Origin: Pseudomonas sp. CCI4.2
GTDB lineage: Bacteria > Pseudomonadota > Gammaproteobacteria > Pseudomonadales > Pseudomonadaceae
Reading direction: 5' to 3'
Assembly: GCF_034350045.1 (NCBI RefSeq)
Contig: NZ_CP133781.1
Coordinates: 2,076,001 to 2,140,000 of the forward strand
Length of the DNA: 64,000 nucleotides
A program made the position numbers and the translations under genes. Below, piece by piece: positions 8,252 through 14,771 of the stretch; the stretch's first letter is position 1; the number at the start of each line of letters is the position of its first letter. Below the pieces are notes generated by a model, which saw only the letters and a list, made by a program, of their open reading frames with translations, was not told the origin of the DNA and did no database searches.

Positions 8252-8892
8252 TGGAAATACCATCCCGGACGCGCATGAACAGACAACCTCAGACCTCTAG
8301 CGGCGACGTCCTGCTCTATGCGTTCTTTCATCGCATCGGTGTAGCACATGATGCCAAGGAGTCCTGTAATCGGTAGGTGATGGTGAATCAGCGCTTCGGC
8401 CTGATAACGCTCCATCTTTCGAGGGTCATCAGGATCACGTTTGAAGTCACGCCGCTGAAGGATCGGCCAATCGATCTCGCCAAGATTCGCCAGATCACTG
8501 TAATAGTTTGTCCAATCCGGGTAGGCATGTGCGTTTGTGAAGACGAACGGTAGGCCAAGCTGTTCGACGCGGTACAGGCTGGAGACCAGAATTACGATCT
8601 CGTCGTTGCTGCGCTGCTGAACACTCCACCCAGAATGAATGTTTTTCATCATCACAGAGAAGGGGGTGAAATAGAAGGGTACGTAGTCGGCCAGTACCCT
8701 CCCCGGTGCTATCGGTACGTGTCGGGATCGGCGCTTGTCTATCAAGTCAGTGTTGCCAATGTTCACGTACTGCGGTGCCTGCACGTCCGAATTTGCGCAG
8801 TGCAGACCGTTGTCCAGAATCCAAGGCAGGTTATCGCGATGGACGATACGCCAAATCAGAGCCTTCTCTGGATTCAGTCTGCTGTAGATCAT
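8248..8892 (-). CDS. darT: DarT: NAD-dependent DNA ADP-ribosyltransferase toxin
   Basis: DarT transfers ADP-ribose from NAD+ to thymidine in single-stranded DNA and blocks replication; DarTG systems act in phage defence (established). The 214-residue protein matches the canonical DarT2 type throughout: [20 protein letters not shown], the arginine of LIDKRR (Arg54), [17 protein letters not shown], then [28 protein letters not shown] with the catalytic Glu at 166, and a final GWYFQ. All active-site positions I can place are intact. Its ATGA start overlaps the stop of the upstream DarT-like gene, and its own stop overlaps the darG start. This predicts translational coupling of all three genes. 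Confidence 0.94.
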   Translation of the reverse strand: MIYSRLNPEKALIWRIVHRDNLPWILDNGLHCANSDVQAPQYVNIGNTDLIDKRRSRHVPIAPGRVLADYVPFYFTPFSVMMKNIHSGWSVQQRSNDEIVILVSSLYRVEQLGLPFVFTNAHAYPDWTNYYSDLANLGEIDWPILQRRDFKRDPDDPRKMERYQAEALIHHHLPITGLLGIMCYTDAMKERIEQDVAARGLRLSVHARPGWYFQ

Positions 8893-9470
8893 TTACGAAA
8901 CATCCCCGGATTCACGGTGAGACGTACCTTAACACCTGCCTCGCGCATTTTTTCCGTGCAGAGCCTCTCGACCTCAGAATTTGGGACAAAAAGCATAGAA
9001 AAGTCTTTCGGCGCGACGATACCAGGCGCGAGGCATTCTGCCATGCAGATGCTTTTGCAATCGGAGTCCTGATAGTCCCGAGTACTCATGACCTCCCATC
9101 TGATGGTTTCGAAGCCTTTGTCGTAGTCAAGTAGCTGAATTTCATCGTTTGCCAGTGGGTGGCGAGGAATGACCTTCCAACCGTTTTGTTTTGCAAATGA
9201 TTGGTACACCGAGATCAGTACAAATTTTGATTTCGGTCTGTTGATCTGCACGCTTCCATCAAAAGGATTTGCAGCAAACCAATGAAAGGGCACATAGCGG
9301 TTAAGCTCGAGGGCTTGGCGCTTCTTCAGAATTTCACTGTCTGCTACGTCTGCGAAGACGGTGAGGTCGGCGCGAGGTTTCAAGCCTTCCTGAAAAATGC
9401 CATTGAGGTTTTCAACCGAGGTGAGGTGGTAGAGAAGCTTTTGTTCCTTGATGTTTCTGACGTCCGGCAT
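8889..9470 (-). CDS. Second, divergent DarT-like ADP-ribosyltransferase (first gene of the operon)
   Basis: The 193-residue protein repeats the DarT landmarks in the same order as its neighbour but with little overall similarity: LLYHLTSVENLNGIFQEGL (12-30), EILKKR with Arg51, LNRYVPFHWFAANPFDG (56-72), and SICMAECLAPGI with a candidate catalytic Glu145. It ends [10 protein letters not shown], comparable to HARPGWYFQ of DarT. The Tyr-His-x-Thr start (14-17) is the form seen in many DarT/PARP-like transferases. All residues expected for NAD binding and catalysis appear present, so it is probably active. The target base is unknown. GGAG lies just ahead of the ATG at 9470. No second antitoxin gene is next to it, so DarG would have to counter both enzymes, or this protein has another role. 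Confidence 0.8.
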   Translation of the reverse strand: MPDVRNIKEQKLLYHLTSVENLNGIFQEGLKPRADLTVFADVADSEILKKRQALELNRYVPFHWFAANPFDGSVQINRPKSKFVLISVYQSFAKQNGWKVIPRHPLANDEIQLLDYDKGFETIRWEVMSTRDYQDSDCKSICMAECLAPGIVAPKDFSMLFVPNSEVERLCTEKMREAGVKVRLTVNPGMFRK

Positions 9471-9528
9471 GTTGGTCTCCGTGACCTATGCACCTATCTG
9501 AGCAGGCTTCAGCCCTACGTTTTTCCGA

Positions 9529-9538
9529 GTTAGCTAAC
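9529..9538. promoter_or_regulatory. Palindrome GTTAGCTAAC in the dar operon promoter region
   Basis: A perfect 10-bp palindrome lies 59 bp upstream of the first gene of the dar operon, in the only gap where its promoter can be. It is a possible operator. There is no direct evidence for a binding protein. Confidence 0.3.
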
Positions 9539-9663
9539 GGCAACCTTCATTCAGTAGGGGTTGGTAAAACATTCCCTGTGACTGTATTGTGCCACTATTC
9601 GGATCCGCAAATGCGATGTGAGATTCGCCTGTTCGCCAGAAAATGCACGTTTCACTCTTCGTC

Positions 9664-9860
9664 AAAGTAATCACGATCCAGTGCAAGTAATCGCAACAAT
9701 TGTGGTGTCGTGACCACCTCATGATTCGCCAGCGCTTGGCCTGAACGTAGAACTTCCCAAGCCCCAGCTTGTCGATCGACATAATACCGTCGATACCGGC
9801 GTCACCAGGGCCGCCTTGACCAATCACCAAGGCAGCAATCACCATGTTTTCAATTTCGCC
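9664..9860 (-). pseudogene. Mrr-type restriction endonuclease fragment
   Basis: On the minus strand VIGQGGPGDAGIDGIMSIDK, then LGLGKFYVQAKRW, is the PD-(D/E)xK core of Mrr-family enzymes (usually GGxGDGGIDGI ... QAKRW). The frame is open only over a short stretch. Immediately afterwards a second frame reads NHEVVTTPQLLRLLALDRDY and stops at about 9664, so the region is a patchwork of coding ends. No start or DNA-binding domain is present. It is a dead remnant. Confidence 0.65.
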
Positions 9861-9886
9861 GATGAAAATTCCCAAGGACTCACAAC

Positions 9887-10234
9887 TTGCCTATCAAAAC
9901 GGACGTCTGGACCGTCGGCCTTGCACCGAACAAGCTGCGCCAAAGTCGATTGGCCAGCGAGCAGCTGCTGGAAGAGATGATCATCAGCTCCCCAAGCATT
10001 CTCTCGGATGAGTGGATGCTGATAGGCAGACAAGAAAACACAGGCATGGGCGGCCGCATCGATCTATTGGCGATTGCTCCTGACGGAAATTTGGTGCTGA
10101 TTGAACTCAAGCGAGATCGCACTCCCCGTGAAGCGAACAACCTCAAAGGCTTCCACGAATTGCGGGCGGCCTATGCGTGCGAACGCTATGAGCAGATTAC
10201 CCATCATCCCGCCCCCATTAACGGAGGCAAGTGA
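9887..10234 (+). pseudogene. Chimeric frame: NucS/DUF91-like nuclease N-terminus fused to recombinase C-terminus
   Basis: The 115-codon frame starts at TTG 9887 with GGA eight bases upstream. Residues 1 to about 82 (SEQLLEEMIISSPSILSDEW, then GGRIDLLAIAPDGNLVLIELKRD) are the start of a nuclease with the D ... E-x-K core of the NucS/DUF91 fold. From about codon 83 (near 10133) the text becomes the catalytic end of a tyrosine recombinase (LKGFHELRAAYACERYEQIT), which stops at TGA. The join is in frame, so a deletion brought the two genes together. The product would lack most of either enzyme. Confidence 0.7.
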
Positions 10235-10342
10235 TACCAGCTCGACCAACGCCTCGATCAAGAGGCTCGAGAACAAGTCAGCCACGAACTGGGGCACGGA
10301 CGTATTGACGTGGTTTCGGCTTACATTGGTGGTCGAGCGTGA
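10133..10342 (+). pseudogene. C-terminal remnant of a tyrosine recombinase/integrase
   Basis: In one frame, interrupted by a single TGA (10232-10234), the text reads GFHELRAAYACERY ... INGGK-stop-YQLDQRLDQEAREQVSHELGHGRIDVVSAYIGG. This carries HxxR (HELR), LGH and the nucleophile-like Tyr of tyrosine recombinases. The TGA sits where a Trp would fit, so a nonsense change is likely. Everything 5' of the HxxR motif is gone. The final stop overlaps the start of the next small gene. Confidence 0.7.
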
Positions 10343-10614
10343 GCAAGCCATTCGGTATTGAACTGTTCCTGGTGAGCGGCCTGACCGGGTCGCAAACCAC
10401 CCGTCAACGTCACCTCCGTCAGGCGAAGGCTATCCAAACAGCGATAGCTGAGCGCTGGCAACGTGACAATTCATGGACTTGGCAGCAAAAGCATCTCGCA
10501 TGGTTTTTAAAGCACCACGTGAACCTGCACGCGGAATCTACGCGCTATTACGTTCTGCTGACCATCCAATTGCTCACTCTTCGTTTAGGGAAATCCTGGC
10601 AGTTCAACCGCTAA
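10339..10614 (+). CDS. Small hypothetical protein coupled to the recombinase remnant
   Basis: A 91-residue basic protein, MSKPFGIELFLVSGLTGSQTTRQ onward in part, rich in Arg, Gln and Trp, with no motif I recognise. Its GTG start overlaps the stop codon of the recombinase remnant (GTGA). It was therefore the second gene of a recombinase operon and may have been an accessory factor (inference). With the upstream gene broken, coupled translation is probably lost. Confidence 0.5.
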   Translation: MSKPFGIELFLVSGLTGSQTTRQRHLRQAKAIQTAIAERWQRDNSWTWQQKHLAWFLKHHVNLHAESTRYYVLLTIQLLTLRLGKSWQFNR

Positions 10615-10623
10615 ACTTGATCA

Positions 10624-11866
10624 TTAGCGCGTCCCTGCGTCGTTCCGGATAATCTCACTATCGCTGCCACCTTTGGATGTAGCGTACTGAGCCCAAACCA
10701 TCATCAGCTCTCGACGCTTTTCGAAGAAGTCAGATCGTGAGTAAGCGCTTTCGGTTTCACCTCGCTGATCATGAGCCAGTGACAGTTCACAAATCTCTCG
10801 AGGGAAACTGGTCTGCTCGCCCGCCCAGTCGCGGAACGTTGAGCGGAATCCGTGGCGAGTGATGCTTTCGTAACCGAGCCCGTGCAATAGGTTACGAATG
10901 CCGTTGGCATGCATGACGCCGCTACGACCACTCCCTGGAAATACATAAGGGCTTTCGCGGCCGATCTTGGGAAGATTCTTGAGTAGTGAGACGACCTCTG
11001 GCGCCAGAGGGATCGCGAAGCCTGGCGGGTCTTCATTCGTTCGTCGGGCAAAGACCAGCGACCGGACTCAAGGTTGAATTCATCCCAACGCGCGAATCGG
11101 ACCATGTGTGAGCGAGCGCCAGTTAGGATCAGTAACTGAGCTGCAACAGAACGTGGCTGGTGTCCTTACGCAAGGCTTCCATGAGCTTCGACAGGTCATG
11201 CCAATTCAGCGCGGGATGATGCAGGCGTTTGCGTGTTTTCTTCTTCTCATGCCGGCTGAGCAGGTTTTCCAGGTGGCCGCGCCAGCGTGCCGGATTCTCT
11301 CCAGTCCTGAGACCTCGGGCTCTGGCGGCATCCAGGATTTGTTCGATTTGCCCACGTACTTCGTCAGCCGTCCGCGTTTTGGTTGCCCAAAGTGGTTGCA
11401 GGGCCTTGATCAGGTGTTTGCTCTCGACCTGGTCGGCTGACAACTTCCCTATCGTAGGGAAAGCATAGAGCTCGAGTTTCCTCAGCCAGCCCTTTCGCCA
11501 TTTCTCCGACCAGCTCGAACCATGGGCATCTCGATAGTCGGTGGCCAGTCTCTCAAAGGTAATCAGCTGCGCCAGTTCTCGGCGTTCAGCTTCCCGTTGA
11601 GCGGCTTGTTCAGCCTGTCGTTTTGCTAGGGGATCTGTGCCGTTGAGGATCTGGACTTTATGTTCATACGCGGCTGCGCGGGCTTTTTTCAGGTCGAGTT
11701 GAGGATAGCCACCCAACCCCATCTCTCGCCGTTTGCCGTGTAGCTGGAAGCGCAGCACCCAAAATTTTCGACCTGAGTCCTTGATGACCATGCGTAATCC
11801 ATCGCCGTCTTCATAGGTTCCTGGGTCGGTCAGATTTTCGACTTGTTTCGCGGTCAGCTTGCCCAT
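10624..11866 (-). pseudogene. P4-type tyrosine integrase, disrupted by two frameshifts
   Basis: Starts MGKLTAKQVENLTDPGTYED at 11866 (DUF4102 arm-binding domain: DGDGLRMVIKDSGRKFWVLRF), then a SAM-like core domain. Frame 1 ends after HVLLQLSY at about 11130. A second frame resumes LILTGARSHMVRFARWDEF (catalytic Arg). At MKT (about 11033) a third frame continues PPGFAIPLAPEVVSLL, ending with HGFRSTFRDWA (HxxR), LAHDQRGETESAYSR (His and Tyr) and stop at 10624. Each break fits loss of one base. Repaired, the protein would be about 414 residues, the usual length. It lies next to the right repeat of the island. Confidence 0.85.
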
Positions 11867-11877
11867 TTTGCTACCCT

Positions 11878-11900
11878 CAGTTCCCCCACCGGTTCCCCCA
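11878..11900. repeat. GTTCCCCCAC tandem copies, possible integrase arm sites
   Basis: GTTCCCCCAC occurs twice in tandem just upstream of the integrase start. The extended form TCAGTTCCCCCA recurs at 6902-6913 near the left end of the island. Short repeats at both ends inside the island are where integrase arm-type sites are expected. The role is inference. Confidence 0.35.
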
Positions 11901-12014
11901 CTTTGCCGTGGAAGAGGGTGGTTCAAAACGGAAGTCACAGGAACGAAAATAGGCTGAAACCCTTGACCTAGCAAGTCTCTCGCGGTTTTCAGTAGATGAG
12001 AGTGGCTTTCAAAA

Positions 12015-12036
12015 AGACATTAAAAAGCCGGCTTGT
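12015..12036. repeat. Right 22-bp direct repeat (att-like core)
   Basis: Identical to 6819-6840. This copy continues into GGCCGGCTT, which completes a terminator hairpin. It is thus the copy joined to the original chromosomal target, next to the integrase gene. Confidence 0.75.
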
Positions 12037-12045
12037 GGCCGGCTT
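12018..12045 (-). terminator. Intrinsic terminator that contains the att core
   Basis: On the minus strand AAGCCGGC, loop CACAA, GCCGGCTT is followed by TTTAATG. This is a strong GC stem with a U tract, in the right direction to end transcription of the leftward repressor region. The island boundary cuts through it. Confidence 0.7.
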
Positions 12046-12172
12046 CTCGTGGACGGGTTTGGTTCATTTTTGGTAAACCGCAACCGCCTTCAAATGTGCG
12101 CTCCGCAGCGGGGGCGACTGAATAGGTGCGAGGCAAACAGGTCGTTCGCTTCGAGTAAAACGTGGCGCGCAT
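12020..12172 (-). CDS. Possible 50-residue protein ending in the terminator
   Basis: An ATG at 12172 opens 50 codons (MRATFYSKRTTCLPRTYSV ... PREAGHKPAF) whose last codons and stop form the terminator stem inside the att core. No family is recognised and no convincing ribosome site is visible. It may be only a chance open frame, but the integration would have preserved its stop codon. Confidence 0.25.
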   Translation of the reverse strand: MRATFYSKRTTCLPRTYSVAPAAERTFEGGCGLPKMNQTRPREAGHKPAF

Positions 12173-12275
12173 GATACTGGGGATCAGGGTTGATGCCTAG
12201 CATTTATGTGCATCGGGTTGGCTGAATTGGCGTTTTCCTCTTTCAACGGGCATTCATCAGCTCCATTGCATAACG

Positions 12276-12308
12276 GCCTTTCGCCAACAAGTTGGCTCTT
12301 ACAGAGCC
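12276..12308. repeat. REP element (CCAACAAGTTGG type)
   Basis: CGCCAACAAGTTGGCTCTTACAG-type palindrome; related copies are at 26609-26689, 47204-47230 and 60284-60362. It lies between the repressor stop and the 50-codon frame. Confidence 0.7.
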
Positions 12309-12368
12309 ATACAATTTGCGGTGAGTCTCGACTTCCGCACCCATCTTTCAACACACCGTTTAACATCT

Positions 12369-13088
12369 TCACCGAAACGATACCGGTCGTCGGCGAGTGT
12401 TTAATGTGGACCACCAAAAAACCCATCCCAGCACCCGAATATTCTGTTGCTGGATTTGTTCGGCTGCAAATACCTCGTCGGGGTACTCGCCGCTGTTGTG
12501 GCTGCGCAGTCTGAGGGACCCTCCAGCGAGTCGATAAAGGTATTTCACACGGAGCATGCCGTCGTGTTCGAGGGCGTACATTTCGCCGTCGATGATTTGG
12601 GTCAGGCCGCGGTCGATGCCGATGATGGAGCCGGCCTGGATTTTCTCGGCCATGCTGTTGCCGACCATCTGAGCGCAGACGGCGTTGCCGGGTTCGATGC
12701 TCATGGTTTGCAGGGTGCGTAGTGGCAGGCGAATTTTCCGCCCTGGCGCTTCGGCAACGATGGTTTGGCCTAATCCTTGAGCCGCCTCTATTTCCTCAAG
12801 GAGCGGCAATTGCACGTCCTCGGCGTTGTGGTGGGCTTCGCCATCAGGGTTGGCGATGCTTGTCTCGTCGAAGGTGTCGCCGGGATGTTTGGGGCCTTCT
12901 CCCGAGCGCAGCCATCGCGGGTTGACGGTCAATAGTTCAGCCACTTCTCCCAGACGCGCCATGGGGATGCCGCGCTTGAACCAATTATTCACGTGCTGTG
13001 GCGTCACGTTGCGGTTGGCAGCGAAGTCTGTCGCAGAGAGATGGCACTCCCGAAGGAGGGCGCGTAAGCGGTCACCTGATGTATTCAT
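12369..13088 (-). CDS. LexA-like (S24) phage repressor
   Basis: A 239-residue CI/PrtR-like repressor. The N-terminal helix-turn-helix (about 5-62: LRALLRECHLSATDFAANRN, then QHVNNWFKRGIP) binds DNA. The C-terminal S24 domain has VGNSMAEKI with the catalytic Ser and GMLRVKYLYRL with the general-base Lys, so it should self-cleave on RecA activation (family knowledge). Starts at ATG 13088 and is transcribed leftward. No phage structural or lysis genes are in the window, so it is an orphan or the edge of a decayed prophage. It may now control something elsewhere. Confidence 0.9.
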   Translation of the reverse strand: MNTSGDRLRALLRECHLSATDFAANRNVTPQHVNNWFKRGIPMARLGEVAELLTVNPRWLRSGEGPKHPGDTFDETSIANPDGEAHHNAEDVQLPLLEEIEAAQGLGQTIVAEAPGRKIRLPLRTLQTMSIEPGNAVCAQMVGNSMAEKIQAGSIIGIDRGLTQIIDGEMYALEHDGMLRVKYLYRLAGGSLRLRSHNSGEYPDEVFAAEQIQQQNIRVLGWVFWWSTLNTRRRPVSFR

Positions 13089-13116
13089 AACGCGAGTTTA
13101 CGGAGGTCGACAGGCT

Positions 13117-13128
13117 GTTTAAATAAAC
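13117..13128. promoter_or_regulatory. GTTTA-AA-TAAAC dyad upstream of the repressor
   Basis: A short inverted repeat between the repressor start and the divergent 30-codon frame; a further GTTTAC lies at about 13095. The position suits an operator read by the repressor. Binding is inference. Confidence 0.35.
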
Positions 13129-13139
13129 GAGGTGTTGAA

Positions 13140-13232
13140 ATGAGAGGTGGATCAAACGAGGTTATGAGTGCTAGGACTACAGTTGCCGCACTGATATGTA
13201 AGGGGTTTCCCGGAGTGTTTCCTAATGAGTAA
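13140..13232 (+). CDS. Possible 30-residue peptide divergent from the repressor
   Basis: ATG at 13140 with GAGGT seven bases upstream, ending at TAA 13230-13232; no family recognised. The position (divergent from a CI-like gene) is where a cro-like or excisionase gene would be, but 30 residues is too short for one. It may be the remnant of a lost early operon. The bidirectional ppa terminator follows 20 bp later. Confidence 0.3.
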   Translation: MRGGSNEVMSARTTVAALICKGFPGVFPNE

Positions 13233-13251
13233 ACAATTAAATCCCACGTGT

Positions 13252-13293
13252 AAAAAAGCCTCGGCTTCCAGGCAGGAGAACCGAGGCTTTTTT
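13252..13293 (-). terminator. Intrinsic terminator of ppa (bidirectional)
   Basis: AAAAAAGCCTCGG and CCGAGGCTTTTTT form a 13-bp stem around a 16-nt loop, ten bp past the ppa stop, with T runs in both directions. Confidence 0.9.
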
Positions 13294-13303
13294 ATGTCGT
13301 TGA

Positions 13304-13831
13304 TCAGCCTTTAAACGCGGCGACCGACTTCATGATTTCAGTGCGGGCAGCTTCAGCATCGCCCCAACCTTCGATCTTCACCCATTTGCCTTTTTCGAGA
13401 TCCTTGTAGTTCTCGAAGAAGTGCTTGATTTGCTCAAGCAGCAGAGGAGGCAGGTCGGTGTACTCTTTGACGTCAACGTAGAGTTGAGACAGTTTGTCGT
13501 GCGGGACTGCGATGACTTTGGCATCGCCGCCGCCGTCGTCGGTCATGTGCAGGATGCCGACCGGGCGGGCGCGGATGACCGAACCCGGGGTGACCGGATA
13601 AGGCGTCACGACCAGCACGTCGAGGGGGTCGCCGTCGTCAGCCAGGGTGTTCGGAATAAAACCGTAGTTGGCCGGGTAAAACATCGGGGTGGCCATGAAA
13701 CGGTCAACGAACAGGCAATCGGTTTCTTTGTCGATTTCGTATTTGATCGGCGCGTGGTTGGCCGGAATTTCGATCGCGACGTAGATGTCGTTCGGCAGGT
13801 CTTTGCCAGCCGGAATTTTGCTGTAGCTCAT
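13304..13831 (-). CDS. ppa: Inorganic pyrophosphatase (family I)
   Basis: Soluble Mg-dependent pyrophosphatase that hydrolyses PPi released by biosynthesis. The 175-residue length is typical for bacterial hexameric enzymes. It contains [35 protein letters not shown] and the signature [12 protein letters not shown] with the metal-binding aspartates. It has its own promoter and terminator, so it is monocistronic. Confidence 0.97.
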   Translation of the reverse strand: MSYSKIPAGKDLPNDIYVAIEIPANHAPIKYEIDKETDCLFVDRFMATPMFYPANYGFIPNTLADDGDPLDVLVVTPYPVTPGSVIRARPVGILHMTDDGGGDAKVIAVPHDKLSQLYVDVKEYTDLPPLLLEQIKHFFENYKDLEKGKWVKIEGWGDAEAARTEIMKSVAAFKG

Positions 13832-13892
13832 TGGGCGTTGCCCCCGTAGTTAACCAGTCAGGCTTTGATCAGAAGATCAAAAAGTGGCCGCG

Positions 13893-13921
13893 ATTATAGG
13901 CATATTCATCGGCCGTTGCCA
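13893..13921 (-). promoter_or_regulatory. ppa: ppa promoter (-35 TGGCAA, -10 TATAAT)
   Basis: On the minus strand TGGCAA, a 17-bp spacer and a perfect TATAAT lie about 60 bp upstream of the ppa ATG. In the leader between them TTTGATC-AGAA-GATCAAA (13864-13881) is a 7-bp inverted repeat that could form a small hairpin or bind a protein. Confidence 0.6.
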
Positions 13922-13952
13922 CGCATGGCAATGGGCCTCTGGACCCTAGACT

Positions 13953-14765
13953 TTAGTCGTGATTGTTGTACGCGTGATGATTGCGCCGAAGTTGGTGCAG
14001 GCGGCCAAGGGTGTCCTGACGGTAGAAGGCTTTTAGCTGTTCATAGACAGCCGGGAAGGCTTTGAACAGCATATCCGGGCCGCTGAAAAAGTATTCACTG
14101 GTGACCGCAAAAAACTCAGCCGGGTTTTCCGCCGCATACGGATCAATCGCCGGTGGGCTGTGCGGATGATGGTCCAGTTGCTGATTGAGGTGGTCGTAGG
14201 CGCTTTGCATAGCGCTGGCCCAGTCGCTGTTGCGCATGTCGCCGTGCAGCGGTGGAAAACCGTCGGCCGATCCGTTGAGCATGTCGAGTTTGTGCGCCAG
14301 CTCGTGGATGACCAGGTTGGAGGCGTTCCAACCGCCGCTGGATAAAACGCCCGGCCAGGCCAGAATCACCGGGCCTTGAGACCACGCTTCGCCGCTGTGC
14401 TTGCCATCCCACTCATGTTCAACGCCGCTGGCATCGCGATGGCGTTGCGGGCTAACGAAGTCGCCGGGGTACAGCACCAACTCATGAAAACCCCGGTACC
14501 AGTTCAGATCGCCAAGGTTAAGCAGCGGCAGTTGTGCCTGAGCGGCGAGAAACAGGCGCTGCTCTTGATTGAGTTCAACGCCGGGCAAAGCCGTCAGGTG
14601 TTTGTCTTGCAGGAACAACACGCTGCTTTCAAGCAGCTGCTGATGCTGTTCGTCGGTCAGCCCGTCGAGAATCGCCAGCCGCTGCAGCACGCGATTCCAG
14701 ACCTCGGGATTGACCGGGTGCTGGTCGATGATCCGGCGTCGGTGCCACGCGCTGAGAGACCACAT
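13953..14765 (-). CDS. mtfA: MtfA-type zinc peptidase
   Basis: A 270-residue cytosolic metallopeptidase of the MtfA (Mlc titration factor) family, with LVIHELAHKLDMLNGSADG supplying the HExxH zinc site. A downstream ENPAEFFAVTSEYFF carries the third ligand and second-sphere Glu. In enterobacteria MtfA binds Mlc; pseudomonads lack that circuit, so the local substrate is unknown. It starts six bases after the dedA stop, forming an operon with it, and lies just ahead of ppa. Confidence 0.9.
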   Translation of the reverse strand: MWSLSAWHRRRIIDQHPVNPEVWNRVLQRLAILDGLTDEQHQQLLESSVLFLQDKHLTALPGVELNQEQRLFLAAQAQLPLLNLGDLNWYRGFHELVLYPGDFVSPQRHRDASGVEHEWDGKHSGEAWSQGPVILAWPGVLSSGGWNASNLVIHELAHKLDMLNGSADGFPPLHGDMRNSDWASAMQSAYDHLNQQLDHHPHSPPAIDPYAAENPAEFFAVTSEYFFSGPDMLFKAFPAVYEQLKAFYRQDTLGRLHQLRRNHHAYNNHD

Positions 14766-14771
14766 CGGGAA

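Larger units (their letters stand above)
6819..12036. mobile_element. 5.2-kb integrated island carrying DarT-DarT-DarG
   Basis: The element is bounded by a perfect 22-bp direct repeat. At its right end, next to the repeat, is a P4-type tyrosine integrase gene reading inward, the standard layout of P4-like integrative islands. The cargo is the dar operon plus fragments of an Mrr-type enzyme, a NucS-like nuclease and another recombinase. The integrase gene carries two frameshifts, so the island is probably immobile. The target appears to be a rho-independent terminator rather than a tRNA gene, as no tRNA can be seen at either end. Confidence 0.75.

Noticed and set aside
12037..12200. Possible tRNA gene as the integration target
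   Set aside because: I looked for a cloverleaf and a GTTCGANTC-like T arm on both strands next to each repeat and found none. The conserved structure there is a terminator hairpin.
12184..12426. 80-codon frame on the minus strand after the repressor
   Set aside because: It is built over a REP palindrome and the 3' end of the repressor gene in another frame, with no ribosome site.
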